This document shows, in pieces, positions 9,756 to 20,704 of a stretch of 64,000 bases of DNA. A model generated the notes under the pieces. The model did not search any database and had not been told where the DNA came from. It was given only the letters and a program-made list of their open reading frames with translations. This stretch comes from Pseudomonadota bacterium (GTDB taxonomy: Bacteria > Pseudomonadota > Alphaproteobacteria > Acetobacterales > Acetobacteraceae): contig JAJXXT010000120.1 in the NCBI GenBank assembly GCA_021780935.1, positions 98,513-162,512 on the forward strand. Direction: 5' to 3'. Each line of letters opens with the position of its first letter. The stretch's first letter is position 1. A program made the position numbers and the translations under genes.

Positions 9756-10502
9756 TTAGACGGCTTCGCCAACCGGTTCGGCGGCGGCCCCGATATCCTT
9801 GCCGGAGGCCTGCATCTCGGCCGAAATCCCGTCGAGCACCGCGCCGGCGATCAGGTCGCAATACAGCCCAATCGCGCGGATGGCATCGTCGTTACCGGGA
9901 ATCGGGAAGGTAATGCCCTTGGGGTCGGAGTTGCTGTCAATCACGGCAATGACCGGAATGCCCAGCTTATTGGCCTCCTCGACCGCCAACTTCTCCTTGT
10001 TGGTGTCGATGATGAAAAGGATGTCCGGCAGCCCGCCCATGTCCTTGATGCCGCCCAGCGCCTTCTCCAGCGCGTCGCGGTCACGGGTGATCTCCAGCAC
10101 TTCCTTCTTGGTCAAACCTGCCGTGTCGCCGGACAGCAGCTCTTCGGTCTGGCGCAGGCGCTTGATACTGCCGGTGATCGTCTTCCAGTTGGTCAGCGTG
10201 CCGCCAAGCCAGCGATGATTGACGTAATACTGGCCGCAGCGCCGGGCGGCATCCGCCACCAGGTCCGCCGCCGCACGTTTGGTTCCGACGAACAGCACGC
10301 GTCCGCCATTTGCAACGATGCCCCTCACTTCGCGCAGGGCTCGCTCCAGCATCGGTTGAGTTTGCTGCAGGTCGATGATGTGCACCTGGTTGCGGACGCC
10401 ATAGAGATACGGCGCCATGCGCGGATTCCAGCGGCGCGTGTGGTGGCCGAAATGGACGCCAGCCTCGAGCAGTTGGCGCAGAGAAACGTCTGGCATTGCC
10501 AT
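9756..10502 (-). CDS. rpsB: 30S ribosomal protein S2
   Basis: S2 of the small ribosomal subunit, 248 residues. Recognised by [36 protein letters not shown] and [21 protein letters not shown]. The ATG at 10502 has a GGAAAGG site eight bases upstream; ATG 10496 is a close alternative. First gene of the rpsB–tsf operon. Confidence 0.97.
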   Translation of the reverse strand: MAMPDVSLRQLLEAGVHFGHHTRRWNPRMAPYLYGVRNQVHIIDLQQTQPMLERALREVRGIVANGGRVLFVGTKRAAADLVADAARRCGQYYVNHRWLGGTLTNWKTITGSIKRLRQTEELLSGDTAGLTKKEVLEITRDRDALEKALGGIKDMGGLPDILFIIDTNKEKLAVEEANKLGIPVIAVIDSNSDPKGITFPIPGNDDAIRAIGLYCDLIAGAVLDGISAEMQASGKDIGAAAEPVGEAV

Positions 10503-10536
10503 TATAATGGCCTTTCCTGTCAGCCGGTTGGGCCTC

Positions 10537-10585
10537 CGCGGGGCGTCGAGCTGCACCGGCTGCCTCTCAGGAAGGCTGCCCCGCG
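10537..10585 (-). promoter_or_regulatory. Possible structured rpsB leader
   Basis: In the 165-bp region upstream of rpsB, an 8-bp fully complementary pair (10537–10544 with 10578–10585) could form a long-range stem close to the ribosome-binding site. Ribosomal protein leaders that bind S2 are known in other bacteria. In GC-rich DNA such pairings also arise by chance, so this is only a candidate. Confidence 0.25.
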
Positions 10586-10667
10586 TGTGAAGTCCGGGCA
10601 ACCGCCCGGCAGCGGCGATATGGCAAAGCCCGAGCCCCCGCGCAACCCCGCCCCGGTGAAACGCCCG

Positions 10668-11327
10668 TCAACCGCAGATCCGGGCGAGACGCGCAAGCCC
10701 ACCCTGCGGCCCGCCGGGCAGTCGAACGCGGCCTTTCGCGATCAGATTATCGAGGCCGAGACTCCGCCCCGCACGCACCTGCGCGAACAGCAACTGGGTG
10801 AAGATGAGGCCAACATAGGTCCATGGCCATTCCGTCGGGTCGTTGTAAAGCCCGATCAGCAGGTTGAACACGAACAGGGCGCCGATCCAGCCTGCGAACC
10901 GGTTGAACAATCCCAGAGCAAACGCCAGCGTCAAGGCAATTTCCAGCAGATAAACCAGCGGGTTGGTGATCCCGATCAACCGCAGCATCACGTGCATGAA
11001 GTCGGCATGAAGCTGAAACGAGCTGTATTTCACGGTCTGGGTGAGCCAGTATTTGAATCCTCCGGAGACCGGGAGCGGCAGCTTCCACAGCGTGCCCTGG
11101 TACCACATTCCGCTCAGAACGATGCGCATCGCCGCATTTCCGAGATGATGTGCGGACCTTTGTTCGGCATCTGCCCGCCAGTTCATCAGCCCAACCGTGA
11201 TGGCCCCGATCAGCACCAGCCAATAGAACGCCGCCGTCAGAATCCCCCCCGTTGGCCCTAGATTCACTTGATCCCCGGTCTGCCCGGTCAGTAACTGGAA
11301 GAAAGTGTGAAAAAAATTGTCGCGCAT
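10668..11327 (-). CDS. DoxD/DoxX-like membrane protein
   Basis: A 219-residue integral membrane protein with about four hydrophobic helices, resembling the DoxD small subunit of thiosulfate:quinone oxidoreductase and the DoxX family. Matching features are MRIVLSGMWYQGTLWKLP, a HADFMHVMLRL segment near the helix 2 region, and a final helix running into a basic tail. In most bacteria such proteins stand alone and have no proven thiosulfate activity; no DoxA partner is present. It ends 165 bp before rpsB and is preceded by the nucleoside phosphorylase gene on the same strand. Confidence 0.7.
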   Translation of the reverse strand: MRDNFFHTFFQLLTGQTGDQVNLGPTGGILTAAFYWLVLIGAITVGLMNWRADAEQRSAHHLGNAAMRIVLSGMWYQGTLWKLPLPVSGGFKYWLTQTVKYSSFQLHADFMHVMLRLIGITNPLVYLLEIALTLAFALGLFNRFAGWIGALFVFNLLIGLYNDPTEWPWTYVGLIFTQLLFAQVRAGRSLGLDNLIAKGRVRLPGGPQGGLARLARICG

Positions 11328-11342
11328 CGCCCGTCCCCCGTT

Positions 11343-12125
11343 TCAGAGCAGCATTGTCAGTGCGGTCACTACCGCCCGCGTCGCCATCGCCCCCATTGCC
11401 TCGCCTTTCTCAAAGTCTCCCTCGTCCTGGGCCATGGTGTTGGTTACGTGGGCGAGGCACAGCACGCGCCGCCCGCGCGCGCGGGCGAAGGCGTAAAGCC
11501 CGGCCGCCTCCATCTCGACAGCCAGCACCCCGACCTCGCGCGCCGCGGCGATCGCGACCTCGGTTTCGCGAAACGGGGCATCCGTCGTCCAGGCCATTCC
11601 CATATGAGCGTTGATACCGGCCTGAGCCAGCACTGCGGTCGCTGCGGCAGTCAGCTCGGGCTCGGCCTCGACCGTCTCGGCCGGCGGCAGATAATGGCCA
11701 CTCGTCCCTTCGTCGCGCAGAGCGCGGTCGATCACCACGAAATAAGGCGGCCGACCGGCTGGCAGGATTTGCCCCGCGGATGTGATGCTGATGAGAAGCT
11801 GGCAGCCGCTGGCGAAAAGCTGCTCGGCAACGAGCACTGCGAAGGGCGCGCCGACGGCCAGCGGAACGACACCCACCTCCACCCCAGCCGCTCGCATCAG
11901 CGTCATCGTCGTATGATAGCAGGCCCAACCGGGATGGCGTTGCGCCTCACCCGATTGCTCGAGTGCCCGCACGAGGTCGCCATCCGGGTCGAGCACGCAG
12001 ATCGCCGGCACCGCCACGTCCGGCAAGCCCTTCTGCCGCCGCGCCTCCCGCAGCAGGTTCGCAGGTTCGAACACGCTCGCGGCGCGGTGGTCGCGCTTGG
12101 GTAAGATCATCGCTGACTGGTCCAT
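11343..12125 (-). CDS. Nucleoside phosphorylase-like protein (PNP/UDP family)
   Basis: A 260-residue cytoplasmic protein of the purine/uridine phosphorylase fold. The C-terminal part has the ribose-binding signature LAVEMEAAGLYAFA, and the middle has ISITSAGQI and YLPPAETVEA. In this family phosphate releases the base and ribose 1-phosphate; the sequence resembles the uridine phosphorylase side, but specificity is uncertain. It ends 15 bp before the DoxD-like gene, which suggests co-transcription, and is divergent from the methyltransferase with only 47 bp between starts. Confidence 0.75.
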   Translation of the reverse strand: MDQSAMILPKRDHRAASVFEPANLLREARRQKGLPDVAVPAICVLDPDGDLVRALEQSGEAQRHPGWACYHTTMTLMRAAGVEVGVVPLAVGAPFAVLVAEQLFASGCQLLISITSAGQILPAGRPPYFVVIDRALRDEGTSGHYLPPAETVEAEPELTAAATAVLAQAGINAHMGMAWTTDAPFRETEVAIAAAREVGVLAVEMEAAGLYAFARARGRRVLCLAHVTNTMAQDEGDFEKGEAMGAMATRAVVTALTMLL

Positions 12126-12172
12126 GCCATGGTATCCTATGTCCCGGTGGAAACGTTACAGGACAACGTAAA

Positions 12173-12802
12173 ATGGACCGCAATGCTGAACGCGTCTGGC
12201 ATTGGCGCGACGTCTGGGCTCGCCGCAAACTCGAGGACGTAAGCTGGTTTCAGAAACGCCCTGAGGTTTCCCTGGATCTCATCGCGCGCTCCCGCCTCGC
12301 CTCGCATGATCCAGTGATCGATGTCGGTGGCGGCGCGTCCCGACTGGCCGTTGACCTGCGGGCCGGTGGCCACACCGACGTCACGGTCCTCGACATCGCG
12401 CCGGAGGCGCTGGCCGCCGCGCGCACCGAAGCGGGCCCGGATGCGTGGCACATTGCCTGGATCGCCGCCGATATCCTGAGTTGGCGGCCACAGCGCCGCT
12501 ACGCGCTGTGGCACGATCGCGCCGTGTTCCACTTTCTGACCGAGGCGGCTGACCGTGAACGTTACGTTGAGGTCATGGCCGCCGCCATTGCCCCTGGCGG
12601 GCAGGCGATCATGGCAACCTTCGCGCCCGACGGTCCGGATCACTGTTCGGGCCTGCCGGTGCAACGCCATGACGCCCAATCGTTGCTAGAGGCCCTCGGC
12701 CCGCGCTTCGTCATCGATGAAACATTACGTGAAGAGCACCGAACGCCCACCGGCGTGGTGCAACATTTCTGCTGGTCGCTGGTTTCGATGAAGTCTTCCT
12801 GA
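12173..12802 (+). CDS. Class I SAM-dependent methyltransferase
   Basis: A 209-residue Rossmann-fold methyltransferase. Motif I is [15 protein letters not shown] (about residues 48–62), followed by the acidic residue at the end of strand 2 in [10 protein letters not shown] and motif IV-like [14 protein letters not shown]. The ATG at 12173 is preceded by an AGGA site. The substrate is unknown; tryptophan and histidine around the N-terminus ([19 protein letters not shown]) are typical of a group of small bacterial methyltransferases of unassigned role. It shares a short divergent promoter region with the phosphorylase-like gene. Confidence 0.8.
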   Translation: MDRNAERVWHWRDVWARRKLEDVSWFQKRPEVSLDLIARSRLASHDPVIDVGGGASRLAVDLRAGGHTDVTVLDIAPEALAAARTEAGPDAWHIAWIAADILSWRPQRRYALWHDRAVFHFLTEAADRERYVEVMAAAIAPGGQAIMATFAPDGPDHCSGLPVQRHDAQSLLEALGPRFVIDETLREEHRTPTGVVQHFCWSLVSMKSS

Positions 12803-12887
12803 AGCTCTTGTCATTGGCGGTTGGCTGCCTGGACGTCACGATGACAAGGGCCCAAGAAGCTTGCGCAACCGAGAACTGGAGCTTCGC

Positions 12888-13625
12888 ATGGACATCGAGA
12901 CGATCCGCAAAACGGCCTTCGCGATGCCGCTCACCGCCCCAGCCTTTCCCATGGGCCCGTATCGCTTCGTCGATCGACAATATTTTATCATCACCTACCG
13001 CACCGACCCCAAAGTGCTTGAGCGGATCGTTCCTGCACCGCTCAGGCCGGCATCGGACATCGTCAAATATGAAATCATCCGCATGCCGGACTCGACAGGA
13101 TTCGGTGACTATACCGAGAGTGGGCAGGTCATTCCCGTAACGCTCAACGGCAAGCAGGGTGCCTACACGCACGCGATGTTCCTCGACGATCATCCGCCGA
13201 TCGCCGGTGGACGCGAGATCTGGGGCTTCCCAAAGAAACTCGCGAAACCCGAGCTCTGCGTGCATATGGACACAATGGTCGGAACGCTCGATTACGGCCC
13301 GGTACGAATCGCCACCGCGACCATGGGCTACAAGCACAAGGCGCTCGACCCCGCCCCCGTGCTTGCCACGCTCTACGAACCGCAATACCTGCTGAAGATC
13401 ATTCCTCATGTGGATGGTTCGGCGCGGGTTTGCGAGCTGGTGGAGTTCCATCTCGAAGACGTGACACTCAAGGGCGCATGGACCGGTCCCGCCGCGTTGG
13501 AGCTGCATCCCCATGCCCTCGCACCGGTCGCCGATTTGCCGGTGCTTGAAGTCGTTTCGGCAACTCATATCGTGGCAGACCTCACGCTCGGGCTCGGGCG
13601 CGTCGTCCTCGACTACCTCGCATAA
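12888..13625 (+). CDS. adc: Acetoacetate decarboxylase
   Basis: Converts acetoacetate to acetone and CO2 through a Schiff-base lysine. The 245-residue protein carries the family active-site block [17 protein letters not shown], with the paired lysines at about 116–117. A C-terminal barrel segment ([20 protein letters not shown]) also fits the family. The next gene, 11 bp downstream, is a hydroxybutyrate dehydrogenase that makes or uses acetoacetate, so the pair forms a ketone-body unit. Start ATG 12888 is favoured over an ATG nine codons upstream because a GGAGC site precedes it. Confidence 0.9.
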   Translation: MDIETIRKTAFAMPLTAPAFPMGPYRFVDRQYFIITYRTDPKVLERIVPAPLRPASDIVKYEIIRMPDSTGFGDYTESGQVIPVTLNGKQGAYTHAMFLDDHPPIAGGREIWGFPKKLAKPELCVHMDTMVGTLDYGPVRIATATMGYKHKALDPAPVLATLYEPQYLLKIIPHVDGSARVCELVEFHLEDVTLKGAWTGPAALELHPHALAPVADLPVLEVVSATHIVADLTLGLGRVVLDYLA

Positions 13626-13636
13626 AGGAGAAAGAC

Positions 13637-14419
13637 ATGGCTCGCTTCACAGACCAGGTAGCGATCATCACCGGCTCGGCCAGTGGCATCGGCAAGGAGA
13701 TCGCCATCCGCATGGCAGCCGAGGGGGCAACGGTTGTCATCGCCGACCTCAACCTCGCGGCGGCGGAAGCCGCGGCACAGGAGATCGCCGCCAAAGGGGC
13801 ACGCACGCTGGCCGTCGCGATGGACGTGACCAACGAGGAGCAGGTCGAGGCCGGCGTCGCCAAAACGATGGCGACGTTCGGGCGGATCGACGTGCTGGTC
13901 AGTAACGCCGGCATCCAGATCGTCAAGCCGCTGCACGAATTTCCTTTCTCGGACTGGAAGAAGCTTCTCTCAATCCACCTCGACGGTGCCTTCCTCACCA
14001 CCCGCGCCTGCCTCAAGCACATGTACGCGGCCAAGCGCGGTAGCGTGATCTATATCGGGTCCGTGCACTCCAAGGAGGCCTCGAAACTCAAGGCCCCTTA
14101 CGTCACCGCCAAGCACGGTCTGCTCGGCCTCTGCCGCGTGCTGGCGAAAGAGGGGGCGGAATACAACGTCCGCGCCAACGTCGTCTGCCCTGGCTTCGTG
14201 CGCACGCCGCTGGTCGAAAAACAGATACCGGAACAGGCCAAAACGCTCGGCATCTCCGAGGATGAGGTGGTCAAGAAGGTGATGCTCGGCGAGACCGTCG
14301 ACGGTGAGTTCACGACCACCGACGACGTGGCCGAGGCGGTGATGTTCTTCGCCGGCCATTCCACCAACGCCTTGACCGGTCAGTCAATGATCGTCAGCCA
14401 CGGTTGGTTCATGGAATAG
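13637..14419 (+). CDS. bdhA: 3-hydroxybutyrate dehydrogenase (SDR)
   Basis: A 260-residue short-chain dehydrogenase that interconverts 3-hydroxybutyrate and acetoacetate with NAD(H), as in polyhydroxybutyrate turnover. It has the cofactor motif [12 protein letters not shown], the NAG motif VSNAGIQ, and the catalytic Ser-Tyr-Lys set in [11 protein letters not shown] and APYVTAKHG. The insert [16 protein letters not shown] is characteristic of bacterial 3-hydroxybutyrate dehydrogenases. An AAAGGAG site lies ten bases before the ATG. It is coupled with adc. Confidence 0.9.
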   Translation: MARFTDQVAIITGSASGIGKEIAIRMAAEGATVVIADLNLAAAEAAAQEIAAKGARTLAVAMDVTNEEQVEAGVAKTMATFGRIDVLVSNAGIQIVKPLHEFPFSDWKKLLSIHLDGAFLTTRACLKHMYAAKRGSVIYIGSVHSKEASKLKAPYVTAKHGLLGLCRVLAKEGAEYNVRANVVCPGFVRTPLVEKQIPEQAKTLGISEDEVVKKVMLGETVDGEFTTTDDVAEAVMFFAGHSTNALTGQSMIVSHGWFME

Positions 14420-14441
14420 TCCCGAGTGGCCTCGACGCGGG

Positions 14442-15293
14442 TCAGACGATCCGCGTCGTCTCCGCCCACTTCCAGTAGAGACGCCTGGCTTCCTGGAAGA
14501 TCGGGCCGGCGTTGAGGGAACGGCCTTCGAAGCGGTTGCACACGACCAGCTTGCCGTAATTGCCGCAGGAAAAAATCTCATCGGCCGAATGCAGATCATC
14601 CGCGGTCAGCGCGCCCTCAACTGCCTCGATGCCGGCATCGTTGAGCAGGCCCAGAACGCGCCGGCGCGTAATGCCGGCGAGGAAGGTGTTGTTCGCCGCC
14701 GGCGTCACGACCTTTCCACCCTTGGCGATCATGACGTTGGCAAAGGCAAACTCCGCGATATTGTCCCAGGGATCGCGCATCACCGCGGCATCGAAGCCGC
14801 GCGCCACTGCCTCACGAGTCGCTCGGTCGGAGTTGGGGTAGAGGCAGGCCGCCTTGGCGTCCGTCGGCGCCATCTCGGGTGCCGGGCGACGATGCGGCGA
14901 CAGGGTGGCCGAGAACCCACCGGCCGGCGGCAACGGCGCCTCGAACAGATGCAGCACGAAGCTCGTCGTCGTGCTGGTCGCGGTCAGGTGGCCACCCGCG
15001 CCGTAGAACATCGGCTTGACATAGAGAACCGCGTCCTTGCCCATCCGCCGGATACCCTCGATCGCCAGCGCCTCGATTTCCTCAGGGGTCATTGCTGGCG
15101 CGAGAGCCATGGCACGTGCCGAGTTGACTACACGCGCACAATGGCGGGAAAGGTCGGGGGCCAGCCCCTCAATGGCGCGCGCGCCGTCAAAAACGACCGA
15201 GCCCTGCCAGAAGGCGTGGTCGGCCGGGCCAACCAGACGAGGCGGAACATCGGTCCAGGCACCATCGAACCAGAAGATTTCTTTTCGCATCAT
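14442..15293 (-). CDS. Class IV aminotransferase (branched-chain/D-amino acid type)
   Basis: A PLP-dependent fold-type IV aminotransferase of about 283 residues. The PLP-lysine region is DAKAACLYPNSDRAT, and the cofactor-contacting segment is NIAEFAFANVMIAKGGKVVTP, followed by FLAGITRRRVLGLL. The ATG at 15293 (followed by another) is chosen over an upstream one at 15344, because the family N-terminus IFWFDGAW follows directly. Branched-chain aminotransferase is the closest broad match, but the pattern is divergent from IlvE; D-amino-acid or aromatic specificity is possible. It is convergent with bdhA and transcribed away from it. Confidence 0.82.
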   Translation of the reverse strand: MMRKEIFWFDGAWTDVPPRLVGPADHAFWQGSVVFDGARAIEGLAPDLSRHCARVVNSARAMALAPAMTPEEIEALAIEGIRRMGKDAVLYVKPMFYGAGGHLTATSTTTSFVLHLFEAPLPPAGGFSATLSPHRRPAPEMAPTDAKAACLYPNSDRATREAVARGFDAAVMRDPWDNIAEFAFANVMIAKGGKVVTPAANNTFLAGITRRRVLGLLNDAGIEAVEGALTADDLHSADEIFSCGNYGKLVVCNRFEGRSLNAGPIFQEARRLYWKWAETTRIV

Positions 15294-15376
15294 GTAACCC
15301 CGCGCTTCTGCTTCCAGGTCGCGCGCAAGACGCCACTGTGTCAACCCGGGATAGCCGGTCTAAACGCCTCCTGGCG

Positions 15377-18300
15377 TTAGACCAGATCGTCAACGCGCTC
15401 GACGCCGGGTAGAAGCTTCATGGCCTGCGCCAGTCGGGGTGAAAGACTCCAGCCGCCGGGCAGCGTCACTTCGACCTCTTTGCCCTCAGCCAATCGCGGC
15501 ACCAAAACGATGCGGCCGCGCCCCCTGCCCTCACGCTCCAGCAATGCGCGGATATGTTCCACCGCCTCGGTACGCGCCAGCCATACGCGAAAGCCGCCCC
15601 CGGCCTTCGCGGCAGCGGCATCGAGCAGCCCGACCTGGTTGGCGGTGATCCGAAGCGTCTCACCTTCGAGCCGAATATCCGCTTCCACCAAAATGGCGTT
15701 GCCCGCCGCCAGCGTCTCACGCACGCGCGACAGCAGTTCGGAAAACACCGTGACCTCAAAACTCCCGCCGGAATCAGAAAGCCTCACCCAGGCCATGCGC
15801 GTGCCTGTACGGGTGAAACGCTCCTTCGCTCCGAGTACCAGGCCCGCAAGACGTACCCGCGCGGCACCGGCCTCGGCACGCTGCGCCAGCCGATTCGAGG
15901 GGACGACCAGCAGTCGGCGCAGAACCGACGCATAGGCGTCCAGCGGATGCGCCGTGAGATGAAAGCCGATGGCCTCCGCCTCCTGCGCCAGCCGATCCAT
16001 CGATGGCCAATCGGGCATCGCGGGGAGGCGCAGCTTTTCGGGTTCGTTATCGGCAACGCCAAACAGGCCCACTTGACCCGAGGCTCGCTCTTCGCTGTTG
16101 GCATGCGCGCGACGCAGCAGCATCTCCGCACCGGCAAAGACCGAGGCGCGGTTCTGCTCCAGCAAATCAAACGCACCGGCGCGCGCCAGATTTTCGATCT
16201 GCATCTTGTTCAGCGCCTGCGGCTCCACGCGTGCCGCAAAATCGGCCAGGCTCGCAAACGGGCGACCTGCGCGCGCCCGAACCACCTCGCGCATCGCCGC
16301 CATACCCACACGCTTCACCGCCGCAAGTCCGTAACGGATAGCAAACGAGCCATCTGTCCGCCGCTCCAGCTTGAAGTCGGCGTCGCTCGCGTTGATGCAG
16401 GGAGGCAGGATCCTAATGCCCATACGCGACGCCTCCTGCAGCAGCGACGCAAGACGATCAGTATTGTTTATCGCAAGCGACATGCATGCGGCGATAAAAG
16501 CCTCCCGATGGTTGGCCTTCATCCACGCCGTCTGCCATGACACCACGGCATAAGCCGCCGCGTGCGGCTTGTTGAAGCCGTATTCAGCAAACTTTGCCAT
16601 CAAGTCAAAGACTTCGCCAGCCGTCGCGGCCGGAATGCCACGCGCCGTCGCGCCATCAAGGAAAATCTGCCGTTGCGCCTCCATCTCGCTGGCAATCTTC
16701 TTACCCATAGCGCGGCGCAGCAGGTCCGCTCCGCCCAACGTGTAGCCCGCCATCCGCTGGGCAATCGACATCACCTGTTCCTGGTAGACCATGATTCCAT
16801 AGGTCTCGCCCAGGATATCCTGCAGTTCGGGATGCGGCACATCCCACTTCTCGCCATGCTTGCGCGCGCAGTAGGCTGGAATGTTTGCCATTGGTCCTGG
16901 CCGGTAGAGCGCACCGGCGGCAATCAGGTCCTCGATCCGGTCGGGCCGCATCTGCCGCAGCACGTCTCGCATGCCCTGGCCTTCGAACTGGAAGACGCCT
17001 CCCGCGTCCCCCTTCTGCAGCATATCCCACGTCTTGGCGTCGTCGAACGGTAGCCGCTCAACGTCCACGTGAATGCCTTCCCCCGCCAAAAAGTCCTGCG
17101 CACGCCTGAGAATGGTCAATGTCGTCAGACCCAGGAAGTCAAACTTCACCAAGCCCGCTTGTTCAATATATTTCATCGAGTATTGCGTCACGATCATGTC
17201 GGAGCGCGGGTCGCGATAAACGGGCACCAGTTCCATCAGTGGCCGATCGCCGATTACCACACCCGCGGCATGCGTACTCGCGTGCCGATAAAGCCCTTCA
17301 AGCTGTTGTGCTATCGAAAGTAATCGTGCAATCGCTTCATCGTCCTGCTGCAGCTGCTGAAGACGCTTCTCGCCGGCTATTGCCTCTGAAAGCGTCACCG
17401 GCTTTGCCGGGTTGTTGGGGATCAGCTCAGCAACCTTGTTGACATGTCCGAAGGTAAGCCCGAGCACGCGGCCGACATCACGCACAGCCGCGCGAGCCTG
17501 TAGCTTTCCAAACGTAATGATTTGTGCCACCCGATCCGAGCCGTAGCGCTGACGCACATACGCAATCACCTCATCGCGCCGGTCCTGACAGAAATCGATG
17601 TCGAAGTCCGGCATCGACACACGCTCGGGATTAAGAAAGCGCTCGAACAGGAGATTGTAATGTAGTGGATCAAGATCGGTTATGGTCAGTGCCCAGGCAA
17701 CGATCGACCCGGCCCCCGAACCACGGCCAGGTCCCACGGGAATGTTCTGCGATTTCGCCCATTGGATGAAATCCGCCACGATGAGGAAATAGCCGGGGAA
17801 GCCCATCTTCTCGATCACGCCGAGCTCAAAGCGGAGGCGGTCATTATAAGGCGCACGGTCGGAGATGCCGCTCGCGGACAGCCGTTTCTCCAATCCCTCC
17901 TGCGCCATTTCCCGCAGCGTGTCTGCCTCGCTCATCCCCTCCCGAATATCGGGATAGGTCGGCAGCATGGGGCGACATGTTTGCGCCATTGCAGAACACA
18001 GGCGAGCAATGGCGAGGGAGTTGTCGCACGCATCGGGCAAATCGCTGAAGGTCGCTCGCATGGCGGCCGGTGGCTTGAACCATGCCTCGGCACTGACCCG
18101 CCGCCGCGTGGGGTCCGCAAGCTGTCGTCCCTCGGCGATGCACAGCAGGGCCGCATGCGCCTCATGCATTGAGGGGGCGTCGAAAAAGCATTCGTTGGTT
18201 GCGACAATCGGCAACGCTGCATCATCGGCAAGCGTCAGCAAGCCAGGTTCAATCGCCTTGTCGATATCATTCCCATGACGGACTAACTCAACCGCGAGAT

Positions 18301-18781
18301 AGGACCCGAACGCCTCCTTGAACGCCGAGAGAAGCCGGCCAGCATCCTGAACACGCCCATCTGCGAGCAGCCGGCCGAGCGGTCCATCCGGGCCACCCGT
18401 CAGAAGAAACAGCCCATCGGAGTGCCGCTGCAAGTGGGCCAGAGTTATGTGCGCCCGCTCGCCTGGCGGCGTTTCCATATACCCGCGCGATGACAGGAAC
18501 TGGAGGGAGTTCATTCCCACCGCGGTACGGGCAAGTGCGACAACCGGCGCCGTGATGCCACCGTCCGCCAGCAACAACTGACAGCCTATGATCGGCTGGA
18601 TACCGGCCGAGACACAGGCCTGAGAGAACTCGATGGCACCGAACAGGTTTCCTGTGTCCGCGATGGCAACCGCAGGCATTGCCGCCTTCCGCGCCAGGTC
18701 AGGGATTTTTCCGCACTTAATGGCTCCCTCACTCAGAGAATAGCTGCTGTGTACTCTCAGATGGACAAACCCTCCGTTCAT
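15377..18781 (-). CDS. dnaE: DNA polymerase III subunit alpha
   Basis: The replicative polymerase catalytic subunit, 1134 residues. The N-terminal PHP domain begins [18 protein letters not shown]. The palm has the catalytic acidic motif [16 protein letters not shown] with [14 protein letters not shown] just before it, and a third catalytic Asp in LVKFDFLGL. The C-terminal part carries the tandem helix-hairpin-helix and OB-fold region ([16 protein letters not shown]). Its ATG overlaps the lolD stop, so dnaE is the last gene of the proS–lolC–lolD–dnaE unit. Confidence 0.97.
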   Translation of the reverse strand: MNGGFVHLRVHSSYSLSEGAIKCGKIPDLARKAAMPAVAIADTGNLFGAIEFSQACVSAGIQPIIGCQLLLADGGITAPVVALARTAVGMNSLQFLSSRGYMETPPGERAHITLAHLQRHSDGLFLLTGGPDGPLGRLLADGRVQDAGRLLSAFKEAFGSYLAVELVRHGNDIDKAIEPGLLTLADDAALPIVATNECFFDAPSMHEAHAALLCIAEGRQLADPTRRRVSAEAWFKPPAAMRATFSDLPDACDNSLAIARLCSAMAQTCRPMLPTYPDIREGMSEADTLREMAQEGLEKRLSASGISDRAPYNDRLRFELGVIEKMGFPGYFLIVADFIQWAKSQNIPVGPGRGSGAGSIVAWALTITDLDPLHYNLLFERFLNPERVSMPDFDIDFCQDRRDEVIAYVRQRYGSDRVAQIITFGKLQARAAVRDVGRVLGLTFGHVNKVAELIPNNPAKPVTLSEAIAGEKRLQQLQQDDEAIARLLSIAQQLEGLYRHASTHAAGVVIGDRPLMELVPVYRDPRSDMIVTQYSMKYIEQAGLVKFDFLGLTTLTILRRAQDFLAGEGIHVDVERLPFDDAKTWDMLQKGDAGGVFQFEGQGMRDVLRQMRPDRIEDLIAAGALYRPGPMANIPAYCARKHGEKWDVPHPELQDILGETYGIMVYQEQVMSIAQRMAGYTLGGADLLRRAMGKKIASEMEAQRQIFLDGATARGIPAATAGEVFDLMAKFAEYGFNKPHAAAYAVVSWQTAWMKANHREAFIAACMSLAINNTDRLASLLQEASRMGIRILPPCINASDADFKLERRTDGSFAIRYGLAAVKRVGMAAMREVVRARAGRPFASLADFAARVEPQALNKMQIENLARAGAFDLLEQNRASVFAGAEMLLRRAHANSEERASGQVGLFGVADNEPEKLRLPAMPDWPSMDRLAQEAEAIGFHLTAHPLDAYASVLRRLLVVPSNRLAQRAEAGAARVRLAGLVLGAKERFTRTGTRMAWVRLSDSGGSFEVTVFSELLSRVRETLAAGNAILVEADIRLEGETLRITANQVGLLDAAAAKAGGGFRVWLARTEAVEHIRALLEREGRGRGRIVLVPRLAEGKEVEVTLPGGWSLSPRLAQAMKLLPGVERVDDLV

Positions 18782-19461
18782 GGCAGCACCTCGACGCGTC
18801 CCGCATGCAAAGTCACCCGGCGATCCATGCGCGCGGCAAGATCAGGGTTATGGGTCGCTATGAGCGCGGCCACGTTTTGATCCCGAAGGGTCTGCATCAA
18901 CTGCGCAAAAACAACCTCCGCGGTCTCGACGTCCAAATTGCCCGTCGGCTCGTCCGCAAGCAGCAGAACCGGATTGTTGGCGAGAGCGCGCGCAATGGCT
19001 ACCCTCTGTTGCTCCCCACCGGAAAGGCGCGTCGGCGTATGATCCAGCCGGTGCCCGAGGCCGAAGCTTTCCAGTAGAGCCTTGCTTCGTGCGGCGGCCT
19101 CGCCATAGCTTTTTCCTGCAATCATCTGCGGCAGCACCACGTTCTCCAGCGCGGAAAACTCTCGCAGGAGATGATGGAACTGATAGACGAAGCCAACTGC
19201 ATCGCGGCGCAGAGCGCTCCGGTCGCGATCTGCCATCGCCATCGTCGGGCGCCCCAGCACAAATACGTCCCCAGCGTCCGGCCGCTCCAGCAGACCTGCC
19301 AAATGCAACAGCGTCGATTTGCCGGCCCCCGACGGTGCTACCATTGCCACTGCTTCACCGGCCCCGAGTGCAAGCTCCACGCTTCGCAACACCTCAAGCC
19401 GCACATCGCCATTGCGATAGGTTCGCACGACGTTGGCAAGACGCAATATTGGCTCAACCAT
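18778..19461 (-). CDS. lolD: Lipoprotein-releasing ABC transporter ATP-binding protein
   Basis: The ATPase of the Lol system, which extracts outer-membrane lipoproteins from the inner membrane. The 227-residue product shows Walker [10 protein letters not shown], a Q-loop in [18 protein letters not shown], signature [15 protein letters not shown] and Walker [13 protein letters not shown]. The start at 19461 lies within the last codons of the permease gene. It belongs to the MacB/LolD group by sequence and is placed as LolD by the adjacent permease. Confidence 0.93.
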   Translation of the reverse strand: MVEPILRLANVVRTYRNGDVRLEVLRSVELALGAGEAVAMVAPSGAGKSTLLHLAGLLERPDAGDVFVLGRPTMAMADRDRSALRRDAVGFVYQFHHLLREFSALENVVLPQMIAGKSYGEAAARSKALLESFGLGHRLDHTPTRLSGGEQQRVAIARALANNPVLLLADEPTGNLDVETAEVVFAQLMQTLRDQNVAALIATHNPDLAARMDRRVTLHAGRVEVLP

Positions 19462-20704
19462 GGCGCAGCGCTTCAACGGGGTCCGTACGGGCCGCCCGCC
19501 ATGATGGGAAGATGGTCGCAAGAAGGGAAAGGCCAAGCGCCATGACAACGACCTGCAGGACCTCCTGCCAGCGCAACTCGGCCGGCAGTTGCGACAAGAA
19601 ATAGACTTCGGGATTAAACAGCTTTGTGCCGGTCAGGTGCTCAAGAAAGTGCTGCAACGTGTCGATGTTGAGGCAGAACACAACACCGAGACCGACACCT
19701 ACCATCGTGCCAACAACACCGACCGACGAGCCAACCATGACAAATATCCTGAGGATTGAACCCGACGATGCCCCCATGGTGCGCATGATCGCAATGTCCA
19801 CCGTCTTGTCCTTTACCAGCATGAAGAGCGACGAAACGATGTTGAAGGCCGCAACCAGGATAATCAGCGTCAGGATGAGGAACATGACATTTCTCTCGAC
19901 CTGGACGGCATTAAAGAATGAGTTGTTACTCTGTGTCCAATCGACAAGGTTGACAGGAGCGCCAATAAACAAGCGATGTAAGGCTGCTGTCGTCGTTCCA
20001 ACCGCATCGGGATGGCGTACGAAGACTTCGATCTGGGTCACCGCATCCGGAGACTGAAAGAAGAGTTGGGCGGCCTGCAGCGGTAGATAGGCGAAAGAGG
20101 TATCCGCCTCATTGAAACCCACGCGGAAGATCGCTACGACCTTGTATGATTTGATACGAGGCACAGTACCGAACGCGGTTGCCATGCCCTGCGGCGACAC
20201 CAGCGTGACGCGACTGCCGATGCCAAGACCAAATCGCTGCGCCAAACCGATACCAACCGCAATTGCATCTGCGCCGTGCAGGTTGGTCAGCGAGCCCTCG
20301 ACAATATGCTTCGATACAACAGTTAGTTTGGCCATATCGGCTCGCGAAAGGCCGCGTACCTCCGCTCCCACCGCACCACCCCGATCGGTGGTCAACAGGC
20401 ATTGTGCATCCACCACCGGCAGCGCAGCGGTAACACCCGGTAGCTTCTCAATGCGTGCGGCGAGCGTCTGATAATGTCGGATCGGCTTTCCAGCAGCATA
20501 GATAGCCACATGGCCATTGAGACCGAGAATGCGAGCCAACAACTCTGTTCGGAATCCGTTCATCACCGACATCACGATGATCAGCGTCGCAACGCCGAGC
20601 GCAATGCCTACCAGGGAAATGCCGGCAATGATGGAGACAAAACGTTCTCCACGGCGCGCCCGCAGGTAGCGGACCGCGACCATTCGTTCAAAGGCCAGGG
20701 ACAT
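19454..20704 (-). CDS. lolC: Lipoprotein-releasing ABC transporter permease (LolC/LolE family)
   Basis: A 416-residue permease with one N-terminal membrane helix, a large periplasmic domain and three C-terminal helices of the FtsX type. The start region [29 protein letters not shown] is typical of LolC/E. Only one permease gene is seen beside lolD, as in many alphaproteobacteria, so it may act as a homodimer. The ATG overlaps the proS stop (TGATG). Confidence 0.93.
   Translation of the reverse strand: MSLAFERMVAVRYLRARRGERFVSIIAGISLVGIALGVATLIIVMSVMNGFRTELLARILGLNGHVAIYAAGKPIRHYQTLAARIEKLPGVTAALPVVDAQCLLTTDRGGAVGAEVRGLSRADMAKLTVVSKHIVEGSLTNLHGADAIAVGIGLAQRFGLGIGSRVTLVSPQGMATAFGTVPRIKSYKVVAIFRVGFNEADTSFAYLPLQAAQLFFQSPDAVTQIEVFVRHPDAVGTTTAALHRLFIGAPVNLVDWTQSNNSFFNAVQVERNVMFLILTLIILVAAFNIVSSLFMLVKDKTVDIAIMRTMGASSGSILRIFVMVGSSVGVVGTMVGVGLGVVFCLNIDTLQHFLEHLTGTKLFNPEVYFLSQLPAELRWQEVLQVVVMALGLSLLATIFPSWRAARTDPVEALRHG

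Noticed and set aside
9354..11261. 635-codon plus-strand frame across tsf, rpsB and the DoxD-like gene
   Set aside because: It is antisense to three recognised genes; the composition is that of a shadow frame.
15293..15344. Longer N-terminus for the class IV aminotransferase
   Set aside because: The extra 17 residues have no counterpart in the family, and the conserved part begins right after the ATG at 15293.
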